From NCBI GenBank assembly GCA_963728785.1, contig CAVSKV010000002.1, positions 682,001 through 746,000 on the forward strand: a stretch of 64,000 nt of DNA, written 5' to 3'. Position 1 is the stretch's first letter; every line of letters begins with the position of its first letter. This DNA comes from JAGWRI01 sp963728785 (GTDB taxonomy: Bacteria; Gemmatimonadota; Gemmatimonadetes; Gemmatimonadales; Gemmatimonadaceae). Positions 1-9,502 of this stretch are shown here, piece after piece. The notes below the pieces were generated by a model, which saw nothing but the letters and a program-made list of their open reading frames with translations, ran no database searches and had not been told where the DNA came from. The translations under genes were made by a program, and so were the position numbers.

Positions 1-1107
1 CCACGACGGTGCAAATTCCACATTCGCGCCTTCGCTCACCAGGCCAGCAGGGGGAGCATCGGCCGAACGGTCGGCCATCAGCAGCCACAGTGCGCCCGTT
101 GCGCCCAAGGCCACCCCCGTCCACTTCGGGCCCAGCGGCGTAGCCTGCCAGCTCGCCCATCCCGCCGCGGCCGCCGCCATCACGCCCTCAGCGCGCAACC
201 GCGGCCGGATGAGATCGCGCGACGTCATGGGCAGAATGCCGGCCAGCGCCACTGCGACTGGCAACGCGACGGCAAGCAGCCGTCCCCAGTCCAGCGCTGC
301 TCCCGGTACAGCGAGCGCCACGGCATACAACACGACGATGGCGACGACGGTGCGCTCGGCGTAGCGCCAGCGGCGCGTGCGGATGCCGGCCGCACCGGCA
401 ATGGCTGCCGTGGCGCCGTACGCCGCGAGTAGCATCAGGCTTCCCGCGCGCTCGCTGGTCACGAAGGGGGCGATCGCAACGCCCCCGATGCCGATGCACC
501 AGAGGGCCTGCTCGCGCTCGAGGAGGGCGAACGCGGCAAGCGCCATCGAGGCGACCGCGGCCAAGGCGAGCGCCTGGCTGACCGGTACCAGGTGAAGGCC
601 GGGGCCCGCAGCCCAGGCGCACACGTGCACCACGGCCAGAGCGAGAGCGAGCAGCGCCGACCCAAACGACCGCTCACGGGCTCGCAGACGAAGCCCCGCG
701 CCGGCCAGCGAAGCGGCGAGGATGAGCCCGAGCACGACCCGCGTCGTGGGGCCGAGCAGACCGCGGGCCGCCGCCCAGCTCACGAAGGTGCCCACGGCGG
801 CCAGCGTGGTGAGGGTACCCAACGCGAGCACGCCGTAGCGTCCCACCAGACTCTCGATGTCCGGCTGCGGACCGGCCGCCGCTGCGGCCGCGCGTCGGGT
901 CGGCGGGGTCGTGACCGGCGCCGGGTCGGGCGGTTTGAGCGCAGTCGCCAACCCGGCGGCGGTCTTGCCGGGGGGAGTCGCTGCCGCGTAGGAAGCGGCA
1001 GTGCCCTCGAGGCGGGCCGAGAGTCTGGCTATTTCGCCGCGAAGCGCGGCGACCGTCGCTTCGAGGTCGCCGACGCGGGCGCGGAGGTCGTCATCGGCCG
1101 CGGCCAC
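1..1107 (-). CDS. DUF2339 family multi-pass membrane protein, cut by left edge
   Basis: The frame runs off the left edge, so only the N-terminal 369 residues are present. It begins with a short coiled-coil-like helix rich in Leu, Ala and Arg, then a Pro/Ala-rich linker, then many alanine/leucine transmembrane segments. This layout, including the IESLVGRYGVLALGTL stretch after the linker, is typical of DUF2339 proteins of the inner membrane, whose function is unknown. The GTG at 1107 is the only usable start, because an in-frame TGA lies shortly upstream. An AGGTGGG ribosome site precedes it. The start overlaps the end of the upstream gene by 17 nt, so the two are probably translationally coupled. 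Confidence 0.75.
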   Translation of the reverse strand, partial: MAAADDDLRARVGDLEATVAALRGEIARLSARLEGTAASYAAATPPGKTAAGLATALKPPDPAPVTTPPTRRAAAAAAGPQPDIESLVGRYGVLALGTLTTLAAVGTFVSWAAARGLLGPTTRVVLGLILAASLAGAGLRLRARERSFGSALLALALAVVHVCAWAAGPGLHLVPVSQALALAAVASMALAAFALLEREQALWCIGIGGVAIAPFVTSERAGSLMLLAAYGATAAIAGAAGIRTRRWRYAERTVVAIVVLYAVALAVPGAALDWGRLLAVALPVAVALAGILPMTSRDLIRPRLRAEGVMAAAAAGWASWQATPLGPKWTGVALGATGALWLLMADRSADAPPAGLVSEGANVEFAPSW

Positions 1108-1645
1108 GGCCCACCTGGCTGTCGCTCAGCAACTGGCTGAGCCGCTTGCGCTGGTCATCGATCAGGCGCTGAGCGCGCTCGACGGTCTTGCCCGACAGCA
1201 TGGCCAGGGCCTCATTGGCTGCGGCATCGTTGTTCTTGGAGATGTCCGCGAACAGGTATTCCAGGCTCACCGGGCGCTGGCGGTTGCGGGTGCGGTCGTC
1301 TCGCGCCGCGTCGTCGGAGATCTCTCCCGGCTCGCTCGGGTTTGCAGCGAGCGAATCGACCTGCTGGAGGAGCCGCGCGTTGGCGGCGTCGAGACGCGCC
1401 AGAATCCCGCCGAACTTGCCGATCAGGGTATCGGAAATGCCGATTTCCTTGCGGTGTTCGATGAGCGGCGAAATGGGATTGAGCCGCTCGACCGAATCGG
1501 AGGTGACGATGTGCGGCTTCTCCTTCGGGGGGCCTTCGTCCCCCCCACTTCTGCCGCCGCGCCCACCGCCGCCCTGGGCCCGGGCGGATACGGCGGAAGA
1601 GCATAGCAGGGCAACGACGGCGGCGTTGAGCAGGCGAAGCTTCAT
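1091..1645 (-). CDS. small exported protein, possibly Spy/CpxP-like
   Basis: A 184-residue protein with a clear signal peptide (about residues 1-23, ending SARAQ). A Gly/Arg-rich stretch follows, then a helical body containing an EHRKEIGISD segment and several leucine-rich helices ending QRKRLSQLL. Small exported helical proteins of the Spy/CpxP/LTxxQ type look like this, but no diagnostic LTxxQ motif is present, so the family call is tentative. The frame is open upstream to 1807, but ATG 1645 is chosen because it places the signal peptide at the N-terminus. It is cotranscribed with the DUF2339 gene that overlaps its 3' end. Confidence 0.65.
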   Translation of the reverse strand: MKLRLLNAAVVALLCSSAVSARAQGGGGRGGRSGGDEGPPKEKPHIVTSDSVERLNPISPLIEHRKEIGISDTLIGKFGGILARLDAANARLLQQVDSLAANPSEPGEISDDAARDDRTRNRQRPVSLEYLFADISKNNDAAANEALAMLSGKTVERAQRLIDDQRKRLSQLLSDSQVGRGRGR

Positions 1646-1780
1646 CGGTCGGTTCCAGTAGAGGTCGGGGCGGCCGGCGGCAGGAGATCGGGCAAGCCTT
1701 GAAGCTAGGGCACGGCGGGAGGTGTTGACAGGCTCGCCGCCAGCCGCACACCAAACCCGGTTCCCGACGACGACGCCAAA

Positions 1781-1818
1781 GCAGGCGCCAATTGGGGTTG
1801 CCCCCAATTGGCGCCTGC
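1781..1818 (-). terminator. perfect 17-bp hairpin after tpl
   Basis: Two perfectly complementary 17-bp arms (1781-1797 and 1802-1818) flank a 4-nt loop. The hairpin starts 22 nt past the stop codon of the tyrosine phenol-lyase gene. Read on the minus strand it is followed by only three T residues, so termination may be weak or bidirectional. It separates tpl from the next minus-strand gene. Confidence 0.6.
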
Positions 1819-1840
1819 CGGCACCGCTGTCAAGCGGGGG

Positions 1841-3277
1841 CTACGCGCCGGCCTCGGATGCCGCGCGCCGGGGCTCCGCGTCGCTGAAGATCCCCGCGGC
1901 CCCCACCGGTTCGAACCGCGCCTGGAAGAAACGCAGGAACTCGGGCTCGTACGTGAAGGCGAGCCCGGTGACGCGGTCCCGCTTCTCGAACACCGCAATC
2001 GTGCTCTCGGCCGTCACGTCCATGTGCGCCTGGGTGTATACCCGGCGAGGGATGGTCAGCCGCACGAGCTCCAGCTTGGGCGTGCGGTTGGCGCCGGTTT
2101 CCGGATCGCGGCCCGATGAGACCATGCCGCGCTCCATGGCGCGGATGCCCGATTCGACGTACAGGGCGGCCGCCAGGGCCTGCGCCGGAAACTGGTCGCG
2201 CGGGATGTGCGGCAGGATCGCCGCGGCGTCGAGGAACACGGCGTGGCCACCGATCGGTCGGACCACTGGAATGCCAGCTTCCATGAGCTTGTTCCCCAGG
2301 TAGAGCACCTGACCGATGCGGCTGCGGATATGGTCGTCCTGCACCGATTCCTCGATGCCGATGGCCATCGCTTCCATGTCGCGGCCGGCGAGGCCACCGT
2401 AGGTATGAAGTCCCTCGAACAGCACGACGAGGTTGCGCGCTTTCTCGGCCAGCTTGTCGTCGCGGAGGCCCAGCCAGCCCCCGATGTTGACGAGGCTGTC
2501 TTTCTTGCCCGACATCGTGGCGCCGTCCGAATAGCGACAGAGGTCGAGCAGGATCTCGGCCACCGTGCGGTCGCGCTGGCCCGGTTCACGCTGCTGGATG
2601 AACCAGGCGTTCTCGACGGCCCGCGTGGCGTCGAGGATGACGACGATCCCGTGCTTATGAGCAAACTCATACACCGCCTTCAGATTGGCGAGGCTGATCG
2701 GCTGTCCGCCGGCCATGTTGACGGTGGCCGCCACTGAGAGGTACGGCATGCGGCCGGCTCCGACCTCCTCGACGAGCGCCGCCAGCTTGGCGAGGTCCAC
2801 GTCGCCCTTGAACGGGTGTTCGGAGCGCGGGTCGTGCGCCTCGGCGATGATCACGTCGTGGAACGTCGCGCCGGCCAGCTCCTGGTGGGCCCGCGTAGTG
2901 GTGAAGTACATGTTGCCGGCCACGTGGTCGCCAGGCTTGATGAGCACGCGCGACAGGATGTGTTCGGCCCCCCGCCCCTGGTGCGTGGGGATGACATGTT
3001 CGTACCCGTAGTAGTCGCGCACCGCTCGCTCGAGATTGAAGAAGTTGCGCGAGCCGGCGTACGCTTCGTCACCCAGCATCATTCCCGCCCACTGGCGGTC
3101 CGACATGGCGCTCGTGCCCGAGTCGGTGAGCAGGTCGATGTAGACGTCTTCGGAACGGAGCAGGAACGTATTGTAGCCGGCGTCGCGGATGGCGTGTTCG
3201 CGTTGGCGGTGGTCGGTCATCTTGATGGGCTCGACGACCTTGATCTTCCAGGGTTCAGCCCAGCTGCGCGTAGTCAT
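1841..3277 (-). CDS. tpl: tyrosine phenol-lyase (beta-tyrosinase), PLP-dependent
   Basis: A 478-residue fold-type I PLP enzyme of the tryptophanase/tyrosine phenol-lyase family, which would split L-tyrosine to phenol, pyruvate and ammonia in the cytoplasm. PTHQGRGAE, DEAYAGS and SGKKD (PLP lysine near residue 259) are intact. Three positions that separate the two enzymes match tyrosine phenol-lyase as I remember it. FTTTR keeps Thr where tryptophanase has FDTT. AMERG keeps Arg where tryptophanase has AVEIG. LRFFQARF keeps Phe where tryptophanase has His. ATG 3277 is preceded by AGAGGA and aligns with the family N-terminus. A short Ala/Arg-rich C-terminal tail is extra. Automated annotation would probably say tryptophanase. 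Confidence 0.88.
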   Translation of the reverse strand: MTTRSWAEPWKIKVVEPIKMTDHRQREHAIRDAGYNTFLLRSEDVYIDLLTDSGTSAMSDRQWAGMMLGDEAYAGSRNFFNLERAVRDYYGYEHVIPTHQGRGAEHILSRVLIKPGDHVAGNMYFTTTRAHQELAGATFHDVIIAEAHDPRSEHPFKGDVDLAKLAALVEEVGAGRMPYLSVAATVNMAGGQPISLANLKAVYEFAHKHGIVVILDATRAVENAWFIQQREPGQRDRTVAEILLDLCRYSDGATMSGKKDSLVNIGGWLGLRDDKLAEKARNLVVLFEGLHTYGGLAGRDMEAMAIGIEESVQDDHIRSRIGQVLYLGNKLMEAGIPVVRPIGGHAVFLDAAAILPHIPRDQFPAQALAAALYVESGIRAMERGMVSSGRDPETGANRTPKLELVRLTIPRRVYTQAHMDVTAESTIAVFEKRDRVTGLAFTYEPEFLRFFQARFEPVGAAGIFSDAEPRRAASEAGA

Positions 3278-3456
3278 GATCAGTCCTCTGAACGGATGGG
3301 TGCCGGCCGCGCATCGACTGGGCGCGGGCACTGCCGGTAACTTCGACGGGGAATGCCTGGCCGTCAGTCAGGGAAAGTGAACGCGACCGTCCGGGAGGTC
3401 ACCCAGGCCAGTGAACGCCCGCTAGCTTTGCGAAGAGATCAGAACGGGAGCGACTG

Positions 3457-4440
3457 ATGCGACACCGGAAACTCGCCCGCCTCGACGTATCCGCCATCGG
3501 ACTCGGGTGCATGGGCATGAGCGACTTCTACGGACCGCGCGACGAGGCGGAATCCCTCGCCACGATCGACCGGGCGCTGGAATTGGGCATCACCTTCTTC
3601 GACACCGCCGATATGTACGGGTCGGGGGCGAATGAGGAGTTGCTCGGCCGTGCGCTCGGGTCCCGGCGACCCTCGGTGGTCGTCGCCACGAAGTTCGGCA
3701 TCGTGCGCGATCCCGCCGACCCGAAGTACCGCGGATTCGACGCCTCGCCCACCTACTGCCAGCGAGCTTGTGACGCCAGCCTCAAACGGCTGAACACAGA
3801 GTACATCGATTTGTACTATTTGCACCGCGTAGACAGCAAGACGCCGATCGAGGACACGGTGGGCGCCATGAAGCGGTTGGTCGAGGCCGGCAAGGTACGG
3901 TATCTCGGATTGTCGGAAGTGTCGGCCGACACTCTGAGGCGTGCGCACGCGGTGCATCCCATCACGGCGTTGCAGAGCGAGTACAGCCTGTGGACCCGCG
4001 ATCCCGAAGACGGCGTGCTCGCGGCGTGCCGTGCGTTGGGCGTGGGGTTCGTGCCGTACAGCCCTCTGGGACGCGGCTTCCTGAGCGGTGAGATCAAGAG
4101 ACCCGACGACTTCGCGGCCGACGACTTTCGGCGCATCCAGCCGCGCTTTCAGGGCGAGAACTTCCAGAAGAATCTGGCCCTCGTGGCACGGGTGCAGGAC
4201 ATGGCGAGGACCAGGGGATGCACGGCGGCGCAGCTGGCGCTGGCCTGGGTGCTGGCGCAGGGCGACGACATCGTGCCCATCCCGGGCACCAAGCGCGTGA
4301 AATATCTGGAGCAGAACGTGGCCGCGGTGGACCTCGTGCTGACGCCGTCCGATCTCGCGGCAATCGAAGGGGCCTTCCCCCGCGATGCAGTCGCGGGAGA
4401 ACGGTATCAGACTACGGCCATGGCGGCGCTCGACCGCTGA
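3457..4440 (+). CDS. aldo/keto reductase
   Basis: A 327-residue NADP-dependent aldo/keto reductase with a TIM barrel, of the YakC/AKR13-like group. The catalytic tetrad is visible: Asp52 and Tyr54 or 55 in FDTADMYG, Lys79 in ATKFG and His123 in YLHRVD. GLGCMGMSDFYG at the N-terminus and PIPGTKR near the C-terminus (cofactor loop) are family hallmarks. The physiological carbonyl substrate cannot be read from sequence. ATG 3457 is preceded by GGGAG at good spacing. It is divergent from tpl and convergent with the DinB-like gene, so it is probably monocistronic. Confidence 0.92.
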   Translation: MRHRKLARLDVSAIGLGCMGMSDFYGPRDEAESLATIDRALELGITFFDTADMYGSGANEELLGRALGSRRPSVVVATKFGIVRDPADPKYRGFDASPTYCQRACDASLKRLNTEYIDLYYLHRVDSKTPIEDTVGAMKRLVEAGKVRYLGLSEVSADTLRRAHAVHPITALQSEYSLWTRDPEDGVLAACRALGVGFVPYSPLGRGFLSGEIKRPDDFAADDFRRIQPRFQGENFQKNLALVARVQDMARTRGCTAAQLALAWVLAQGDDIVPIPGTKRVKYLEQNVAAVDLVLTPSDLAAIEGAFPRDAVAGERYQTTAMAALDR

Positions 4441-4467
4441 GTGGCGCCGGGCCGGCACACCAGGCCG

Positions 4468-4947
4468 CTAGTCGAACTCGACGCGCGGCCCCGTTTGATC
4501 GGCGCCCACCCGGCCGGCAACGATATCCGCCTTGGCGAAGTTCTCGCCCCGCACCGCCGAGCCGGCCAGCCGGCGCAGCATGGCGAGCTGGCCGACGTGG
4601 GCGAGTGAATCGGCAACCGGACCCTGGAACAGTTGCTCGGCGGGCCGGCCGAGGGGTTCGTCGCCCGCCAGGTACGCGTCGAACGCGGAGAGGGTGGAGA
4701 AGAACCGCGCCACTTCGCCTGCCCACGGGAGCGGAATGGAGTCGCGCCATGCCGGCTTCCCTCGCGCCATCGAGAGCGCCCAGTCGTACAGGTCACCCGT
4801 GTGAGCAAGGATCTGCGCGGGCGTACGGGTGGACTCGCCGGCGCGGAAGAGGGCGAACTCCGGCGGCGCGCCGCGCACCGCCTTGGCGCCGCGGTAAGCG
4901 ACCGTGGCCACCGCATGTCGCAGGAGCTCGCGCGCCGAAGCCGTCAC
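4468..4947 (-). CDS. DinB-like four-helix protein
   Basis: A 159-residue helical protein. The pattern RTPAQILAHTGDLYDWAL followed near the C-terminus by LAHVGQLAMLRRLAG fits the DinB/YfiT fold, whose members use three histidines to bind metal; two of these (in LAHTGDL and LAHVGQL) are visible. Family members are often thiol-dependent transferases or stress proteins, but the reaction here is unknown. The GTG start at 4947 overlaps the stop of the upstream membrane-protein gene as GTGA, indicating translational coupling. That overlap is why this start is chosen over longer readings. Confidence 0.72.
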   Translation of the reverse strand: MTASARELLRHAVATVAYRGAKAVRGAPPEFALFRAGESTRTPAQILAHTGDLYDWALSMARGKPAWRDSIPLPWAGEVARFFSTLSAFDAYLAGDEPLGRPAEQLFQGPVADSLAHVGQLAMLRRLAGSAVRGENFAKADIVAGRVGADQTGPRVEFD

Positions 4948-5999
4948 GCGTCCGTCCCGCGCCGCCCGTGGACCGCCCTGGCAAAAGCGGCCGCGTCGTC
5001 GAGGGTCAGGGTGATCGTCTTCACCGGTCTGGTCCGTCCGTACGCGCCTACGGCAAGGAGCGGCGTACCGAGGTCGATCCGCACGGTCGGCGGAGCAGCT
5101 CCCCCCACCCGGAGGTACTGCGGTGCGCGGCGCGCGGGGGCCGCCACGCGTCCGGTGTCCATGTGCTCGACGGCGGCGAACGGCACGTCCAGAGTCCACT
5201 GAAGGCCGCTCCGTACCACGACGCCGTGCGCGGTCACGAGCACGGGGCGCAGCACCGTGGCGCGGAGGAAGCCGACCAGCCAGATCACGCCGAACGCGCT
5301 CAGCGCCGAGAGAATCCACGCCGCCCGAGGACTGAACGCGTGGACGACGAGGTGCACTACAAAGAGTTCGACGACGCACACCCCGATCGCGGCGGAGTAG
5401 AGCGCGACGAGTCCCGTCTTCCTGTGGAACGAGAACCCTTGTGATCCGGCGGGCACGTGCGGTGGGCGCCGCCACGAAGCCAGGGCGTAGAAGCCGATGG
5501 TGAATTCGGTAGCGAGCATGTGGGCCACCACGCGATAGGGAAACGCGTTGACGAGCGCCGCGGCGATCCGTTCCGGTACATCGGCGTTCGCCGCAGCGCC
5601 GCGGAAGCCGTGGGCGGCGCGCCGTACCTTCACGGCCACGTATGCGACGAGCGCCAGTTCGGCCGGCGCAACCAGGAAGCGCGCGTACAGCAGAAATTCC
5701 CGCTGGTCCGGGCGTAGCACCAGGCGCGCGCCCAGGAGGCTCAACATGAACACCGCGGTCACACGCGCCGCCGACGCACCCACCGGCCGGATCACGAGCA
5801 GCCAGTACAGCGTGGGAACGAACAGCGTGAGGTCGAGCGTCATGGCGAGCGCGATGATGCTCCGCGACCCGGTCTGCGGCAGCCGCGCAACGACGAACTC
5901 AAGGGCGTAGATAGCCACGGCCAGCGATGCGAACGCCAGGGGGAACCCACGCTCCCTGGCCGGGGACCGACGGGACGACGGCGTCGGATTCGGCATCAA
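4944..5999 (-). CDS. multi-pass membrane protein of unknown function
   Basis: A 351-residue protein with about seven hydrophobic segments. Examples are FPLAFASLAVAIYALEFVV near residue 20 and AAIGVCVVELFVVHLVV in the middle. A soluble C-terminal part of about 100 residues has a beta-rich, PH-like pattern (VLRPVLVTAHGVVVRSG, then VRIDLGTPLL). I do not recognise the family. Met1 and Met2 are both possible starts. It is the first gene of a two-gene unit with the DinB-like gene, which overlaps it by 4 nt. Confidence 0.7.
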   Translation of the reverse strand: MMPNPTPSSRRSPARERGFPLAFASLAVAIYALEFVVARLPQTGSRSIIALAMTLDLTLFVPTLYWLLVIRPVGASAARVTAVFMLSLLGARLVLRPDQREFLLYARFLVAPAELALVAYVAVKVRRAAHGFRGAAANADVPERIAAALVNAFPYRVVAHMLATEFTIGFYALASWRRPPHVPAGSQGFSFHRKTGLVALYSAAIGVCVVELFVVHLVVHAFSPRAAWILSALSAFGVIWLVGFLRATVLRPVLVTAHGVVVRSGLQWTLDVPFAAVEHMDTGRVAAPARRAPQYLRVGGAAPPTVRIDLGTPLLAVGAYGRTRPVKTITLTLDDAAAFARAVHGRRGTDA

Positions 6000-6134
6000 C
6001 GGGACTCGCGCGTGGAGGTCACGCGTGAAAGCTAGCGCGGCCGGGGCCGCCGGGAGAAGCCCGTGCCGGGGCGCCCCTCCTTACGATCCGCGCCGAGGCG
6101 CGTATGTTGAGCCGGACCTTCACTTCACTCCGAA

Positions 6135-9100
6135 ATGCCGAACATGACTCGCCTCATGCCCCGTCTGCTCGCCGCCGGTCTCGCCGCGGCGTCGCTCCTG
6201 CCACTCCACTCTGCCGCCGCGCAACGCACGCGCAGCGCGGTCGGGGACACCACCGATTCGGCGCGCGCCGGCCCGTCGCTGGCCGGTCTCAAGCTGCGCT
6301 CGATCGGGCCCGCGATGATCTCCGGCCGCGTGACCGACATTGCCGTCAATCCGCGCAACGAGTCGATGTGGTACATCGGCACGGCGTCGGGAGGGCTCTG
6401 GAAAACCGAGAATGCGGGCACCACGTGGACGCCGGTGTTCGACGACCAGGCCGTGTACTCGATTGGCGTGGTGACGCTCGACCCGAAGAACCCGAACGTC
6501 GTCTGGGTGGGTACCGGCGAGTACAACGCGCAGCGCTCGGTGGCCTACGGCGACGGCGTGTATAGATCGGACGACGGCGGCCGCACCTGGACCAATGTCG
6601 GACTCAAGAATTCGGAGCACATCGGCCGCATCCTGATTGATCCGCGAAACTCGGACATCGTGTACGTCGCAGCCCAGGGGCCGCTGTACAGCGCCGGCGG
6701 CGACCGCGGACTGTACAAGACGACCGATGGCGGCAAGACGTGGAACAAGATCCTCGACGGCGGCGAGTGGGCCGGCGTGGCCGACGTCGCGCTCGATCCG
6801 CGCAATCCGGATCTACTCATCGCGGCCACGTGGCAGCGGTATCGCCGCCAATGGGGGTACATTGCCGGCGGCCCGGAATCCGCGTTGTGGCGGAGCGCCG
6901 ACGGTGGCGCCACGTGGAAGAAGGTCACGACGGGGCTCCCGTCGGGCGATGCGGTCGGTCGCTACGGATTGGCCGTGGCCCCCCGGGATCCGGACATCGT
7001 GTACGCGATGGTCGAAGCCGGCGATGGCGGCGGCTTCTATCGGTCCACCGACGACGGGGTGAGTTGGACGAAGATGAACAGCTACAGTTCGGTCGGCCTG
7101 TACTACGCACGCATCTACGCAGACCCGAACGACGTGGACCGGGTGTACGCCGGGGATTTCATGACGCAGGTGACCGACGACGGCGGCCGCACCTTCCGCG
7201 CCGTGGGGGAGAAGGACAAGCACGTGGACAATCACGTGGTGTGGATCGATCCGGCCAACTCCGACCACCTGCTCATCGGCTGCGACGGCGGACTCTACGA
7301 GAGCTTCGACCGCGGCCAGACGTACAAGTTCTTCGGCAACCTGCCGCTGGGCCAGTTCTACCGTGTGGCCGTGGACAACGCCCTGCCGTTCTACCGGGTG
7401 TACGGCGGCACGCAGGACAACTCGTCGGTGGGCGGACCGTCGCAGACGCGGGCGTCGTACGGCATCGTCAACTCCGACTGGTTCTTCACGCAGGGCGGCG
7501 ATGGCTTCCAGTCGCAGATCGATCCCGAAGATCCCAACGCCGTGTACGCCCAGGCGCAGAACGGATACCTGTCACGGTTCAACCTCAAGACGGGTGAGAA
7601 CGTCGATATCATCCCGCAGCCGGAGCCCGGCCAGCCGTCGCTGCGCTGGTTCTGGGACGCCCCGCTCATCATCAGCCCGCATGCGCACACGCGGCTCTAT
7701 TTCGGTTCTCAGATATTGTGGCAGAGCGATGATCGCGGGGATACGTGGCGGGCCGTGAGCCCCGATCTGTCGCGGCAGATCGATCGCAACAAGCTCAAGA
7801 TGATGGGACGCGTGTGGGGCGTAGACGCGCTTGACAAGAACACGTCGACCTCGTTCTACGGGAGCATCGTCACGATCGGCGAATCGCCCGTCAAGGCCGG
7901 CCTGCTCTGGGTGGGCACGGACGACGGACTCATCCAGGTGAGCGAGGATGACGGCGCGACCTGGCGCCGGATCGACCACTTCCCCGGCGTACCCGATACC
8001 ACGTTCGTGTCGCGCGTGACGCCAAGCGCGTTCGACGTGAACACCGTCTACGCCGCTTTCGACAACCACAAGTCGGGCGACTACAAGCCGTACCTGCTGA
8101 AGAGCACCGACCTGGGCAGGACGTGGGCGTCGATCAACGGCGATCTGCCCAACAAGGGCACGGCGTACACGATCATCGAGGACGCGAAGGATGCGCAGTT
8201 GCTCTTTGCCGGTACCGAGTTCGGCCTCTACTACACGGCCGATGGGGGGCAGCATTGGACGCGGCTCAAGGACGGCCTGCCCACGATCGCCGTCCGCGAC
8301 CTGGTGATCCAGAAGCGCGAGGACGATCTCGCGGCTGCCACGTTCGGGCGCGGCTACTACATCCTGGACGACATCGCGCCGCTGCGCGAGCTGACGTCGG
8401 CCGTGCTCGCCTCGGACGGCGCGCTGTTCCCCGTCAAGCGCGCGCCACTGTTCATGCAGACCAGTTCGCTGGGCGAAACGCACGGCGGCGGTTTCTACCG
8501 CGCGCCCAATCCGCCTTTCGGCGCGACGTTCACCTACTACCTCAAGGTCTCGATCAAGACGAAGAAAGAGCTCCGCCAGGCCGCCGAGCAGGCGGCCGCG
8601 AAGAAGGGGGCCGACGTGTTCTACCCACCGTGGGATTCCCTCAAGGCGGAGAGCGAAGAGCGGCCGCCGCAGTTGATCTTCACCATCACCGACGCCGAAG
8701 GGCGCGTCGTCCGGCGGTTGATGGCGAGCCCCAAAGCCGGCATGCAGCGCGTGACGTGGGACCTGCGGTATCCGAACGCGCGGCCAGTGACCTCAGGTGC
8801 GAGCGAAGGCGGCGACGGCAGCGGGCCGTTCGTGGCACCCGGCACTTACCGCGTGGCGATGGCCAAGCTCGTGGACGGTGTCGAGACGTCGCTCGGCAGC
8901 GCGCAGGGCTTCGACGTGTATATGCTCGACGGGCAGGACACGCCGCGCACCGCGGCCATCGTCGCATTCCAGGAGAAGACGGCCAAGCTGCAACGCGCCG
9001 TGCTGGGGGCCAATGCGGCGGCGGGGGAGGCCGCCACCCGCCTGCAGGCACTGCAGCGCGCGCTGGCACAGACGGCGGCACCCACCGATTCGCTGATGGG

Positions 9101-9428
9101 TCGTGCGCGCGCGCTCGAGGACACGCTGCGCACGATCCAGGAATCACTGGCCGGGGACAATACGATGGCCCGGCACAGCGAGCCCACTCCGCCGTCGCTG
9201 CTCGACCGGCTGAGCGAGGCCACCGACGGGATTTGGTATTCGACGCTGGAGGACGCGACGAATACCCAGAAGCGCCAGTACGACATCGTCGCGGCGCAAT
9301 TCGGCGTCATCCTCGCCCGCTTGCGGCAGTTCATCAACGTGGATCTGGTCCAACTTGAGAACGCGGCCGAAGCGGCAGGCGCACCGTGGACGCCCGGGCG
9401 GATTCCGACCTGGGACCCCAACGGATAG
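6135..9428 (+). CDS. secreted Asp-box (sortilin/VPS10-like) beta-propeller protein
   Basis: A 1097-residue exported protein. The signal peptide occupies about residues 1-30 and ends SAAAQ. Many Asp-box/BNR turns follow, such as YRSDDGGRTWTNVG, YKTTDGGKTWNK, WRSADGGATWKK and YRSTDDGVSWTK, which build sortilin/VPS10-type propellers. The last 250 residues contain a FnIII-like segment (GMQRVTWDLRYPNARP) and a helical tail rich in Ala, Gln and Leu. Such proteins are often labelled glycosyl hydrolase, but no catalytic residues can be pointed to, so substrate binding at the cell surface is the safer reading. ATG 6135 has no strong ribosome site, and ATG 6144 is an alternative. Confidence 0.85.
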   Translation: MPNMTRLMPRLLAAGLAAASLLPLHSAAAQRTRSAVGDTTDSARAGPSLAGLKLRSIGPAMISGRVTDIAVNPRNESMWYIGTASGGLWKTENAGTTWTPVFDDQAVYSIGVVTLDPKNPNVVWVGTGEYNAQRSVAYGDGVYRSDDGGRTWTNVGLKNSEHIGRILIDPRNSDIVYVAAQGPLYSAGGDRGLYKTTDGGKTWNKILDGGEWAGVADVALDPRNPDLLIAATWQRYRRQWGYIAGGPESALWRSADGGATWKKVTTGLPSGDAVGRYGLAVAPRDPDIVYAMVEAGDGGGFYRSTDDGVSWTKMNSYSSVGLYYARIYADPNDVDRVYAGDFMTQVTDDGGRTFRAVGEKDKHVDNHVVWIDPANSDHLLIGCDGGLYESFDRGQTYKFFGNLPLGQFYRVAVDNALPFYRVYGGTQDNSSVGGPSQTRASYGIVNSDWFFTQGGDGFQSQIDPEDPNAVYAQAQNGYLSRFNLKTGENVDIIPQPEPGQPSLRWFWDAPLIISPHAHTRLYFGSQILWQSDDRGDTWRAVSPDLSRQIDRNKLKMMGRVWGVDALDKNTSTSFYGSIVTIGESPVKAGLLWVGTDDGLIQVSEDDGATWRRIDHFPGVPDTTFVSRVTPSAFDVNTVYAAFDNHKSGDYKPYLLKSTDLGRTWASINGDLPNKGTAYTIIEDAKDAQLLFAGTEFGLYYTADGGQHWTRLKDGLPTIAVRDLVIQKREDDLAAATFGRGYYILDDIAPLRELTSAVLASDGALFPVKRAPLFMQTSSLGETHGGGFYRAPNPPFGATFTYYLKVSIKTKKELRQAAEQAAAKKGADVFYPPWDSLKAESEERPPQLIFTITDAEGRVVRRLMASPKAGMQRVTWDLRYPNARPVTSGASEGGDGSGPFVAPGTYRVAMAKLVDGVETSLGSAQGFDVYMLDGQDTPRTAAIVAFQEKTAKLQRAVLGANAAAGEAATRLQALQRALAQTAAPTDSLMGRARALEDTLRTIQESLAGDNTMARHSEPTPPSLLDRLSEATDGIWYSTLEDATNTQKRQYDIVAAQFGVILARLRQFINVDLVQLENAAEAAGAPWTPGRIPTWDPNG

Positions 9429-9454
9429 TCTGGGTGCTCGGCGCGTAAACGCGT

Positions 9455-9484
9455 GAAGCGGCGCGCCTCGAGGCGCGCCGCTTC
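9455..9484. terminator. 30-bp perfect palindrome between convergent genes
   Basis: Two perfect 15-bp arms meet without a loop, starting 26 nt after the stop of the sortilin-like gene. It lies between that gene and a convergent small gene, so it can serve as a bidirectional terminator. No long T tract follows on either strand. Confidence 0.6.
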
Positions 9485-9502
9485 GATTGTCCGACCGCCT
9501 GC

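Noticed and set aside
188..1140. Several open frames of 60-200 codons on the plus strand and in other minus frames.
   Set aside because: They are Arg/Pro/Gly-rich shadows of the DUF2339 and small exported genes, a common effect of high GC.
1841..3277. Annotation as tryptophanase.
   Set aside because: Residues at three specificity positions agree with tyrosine phenol-lyase rather than tryptophanase.
6135..9428. Assignment as a glycosyl hydrolase.
   Set aside because: Asp-box repeats alone indicate a propeller fold; no catalytic residues of a sialidase or other hydrolase could be identified.
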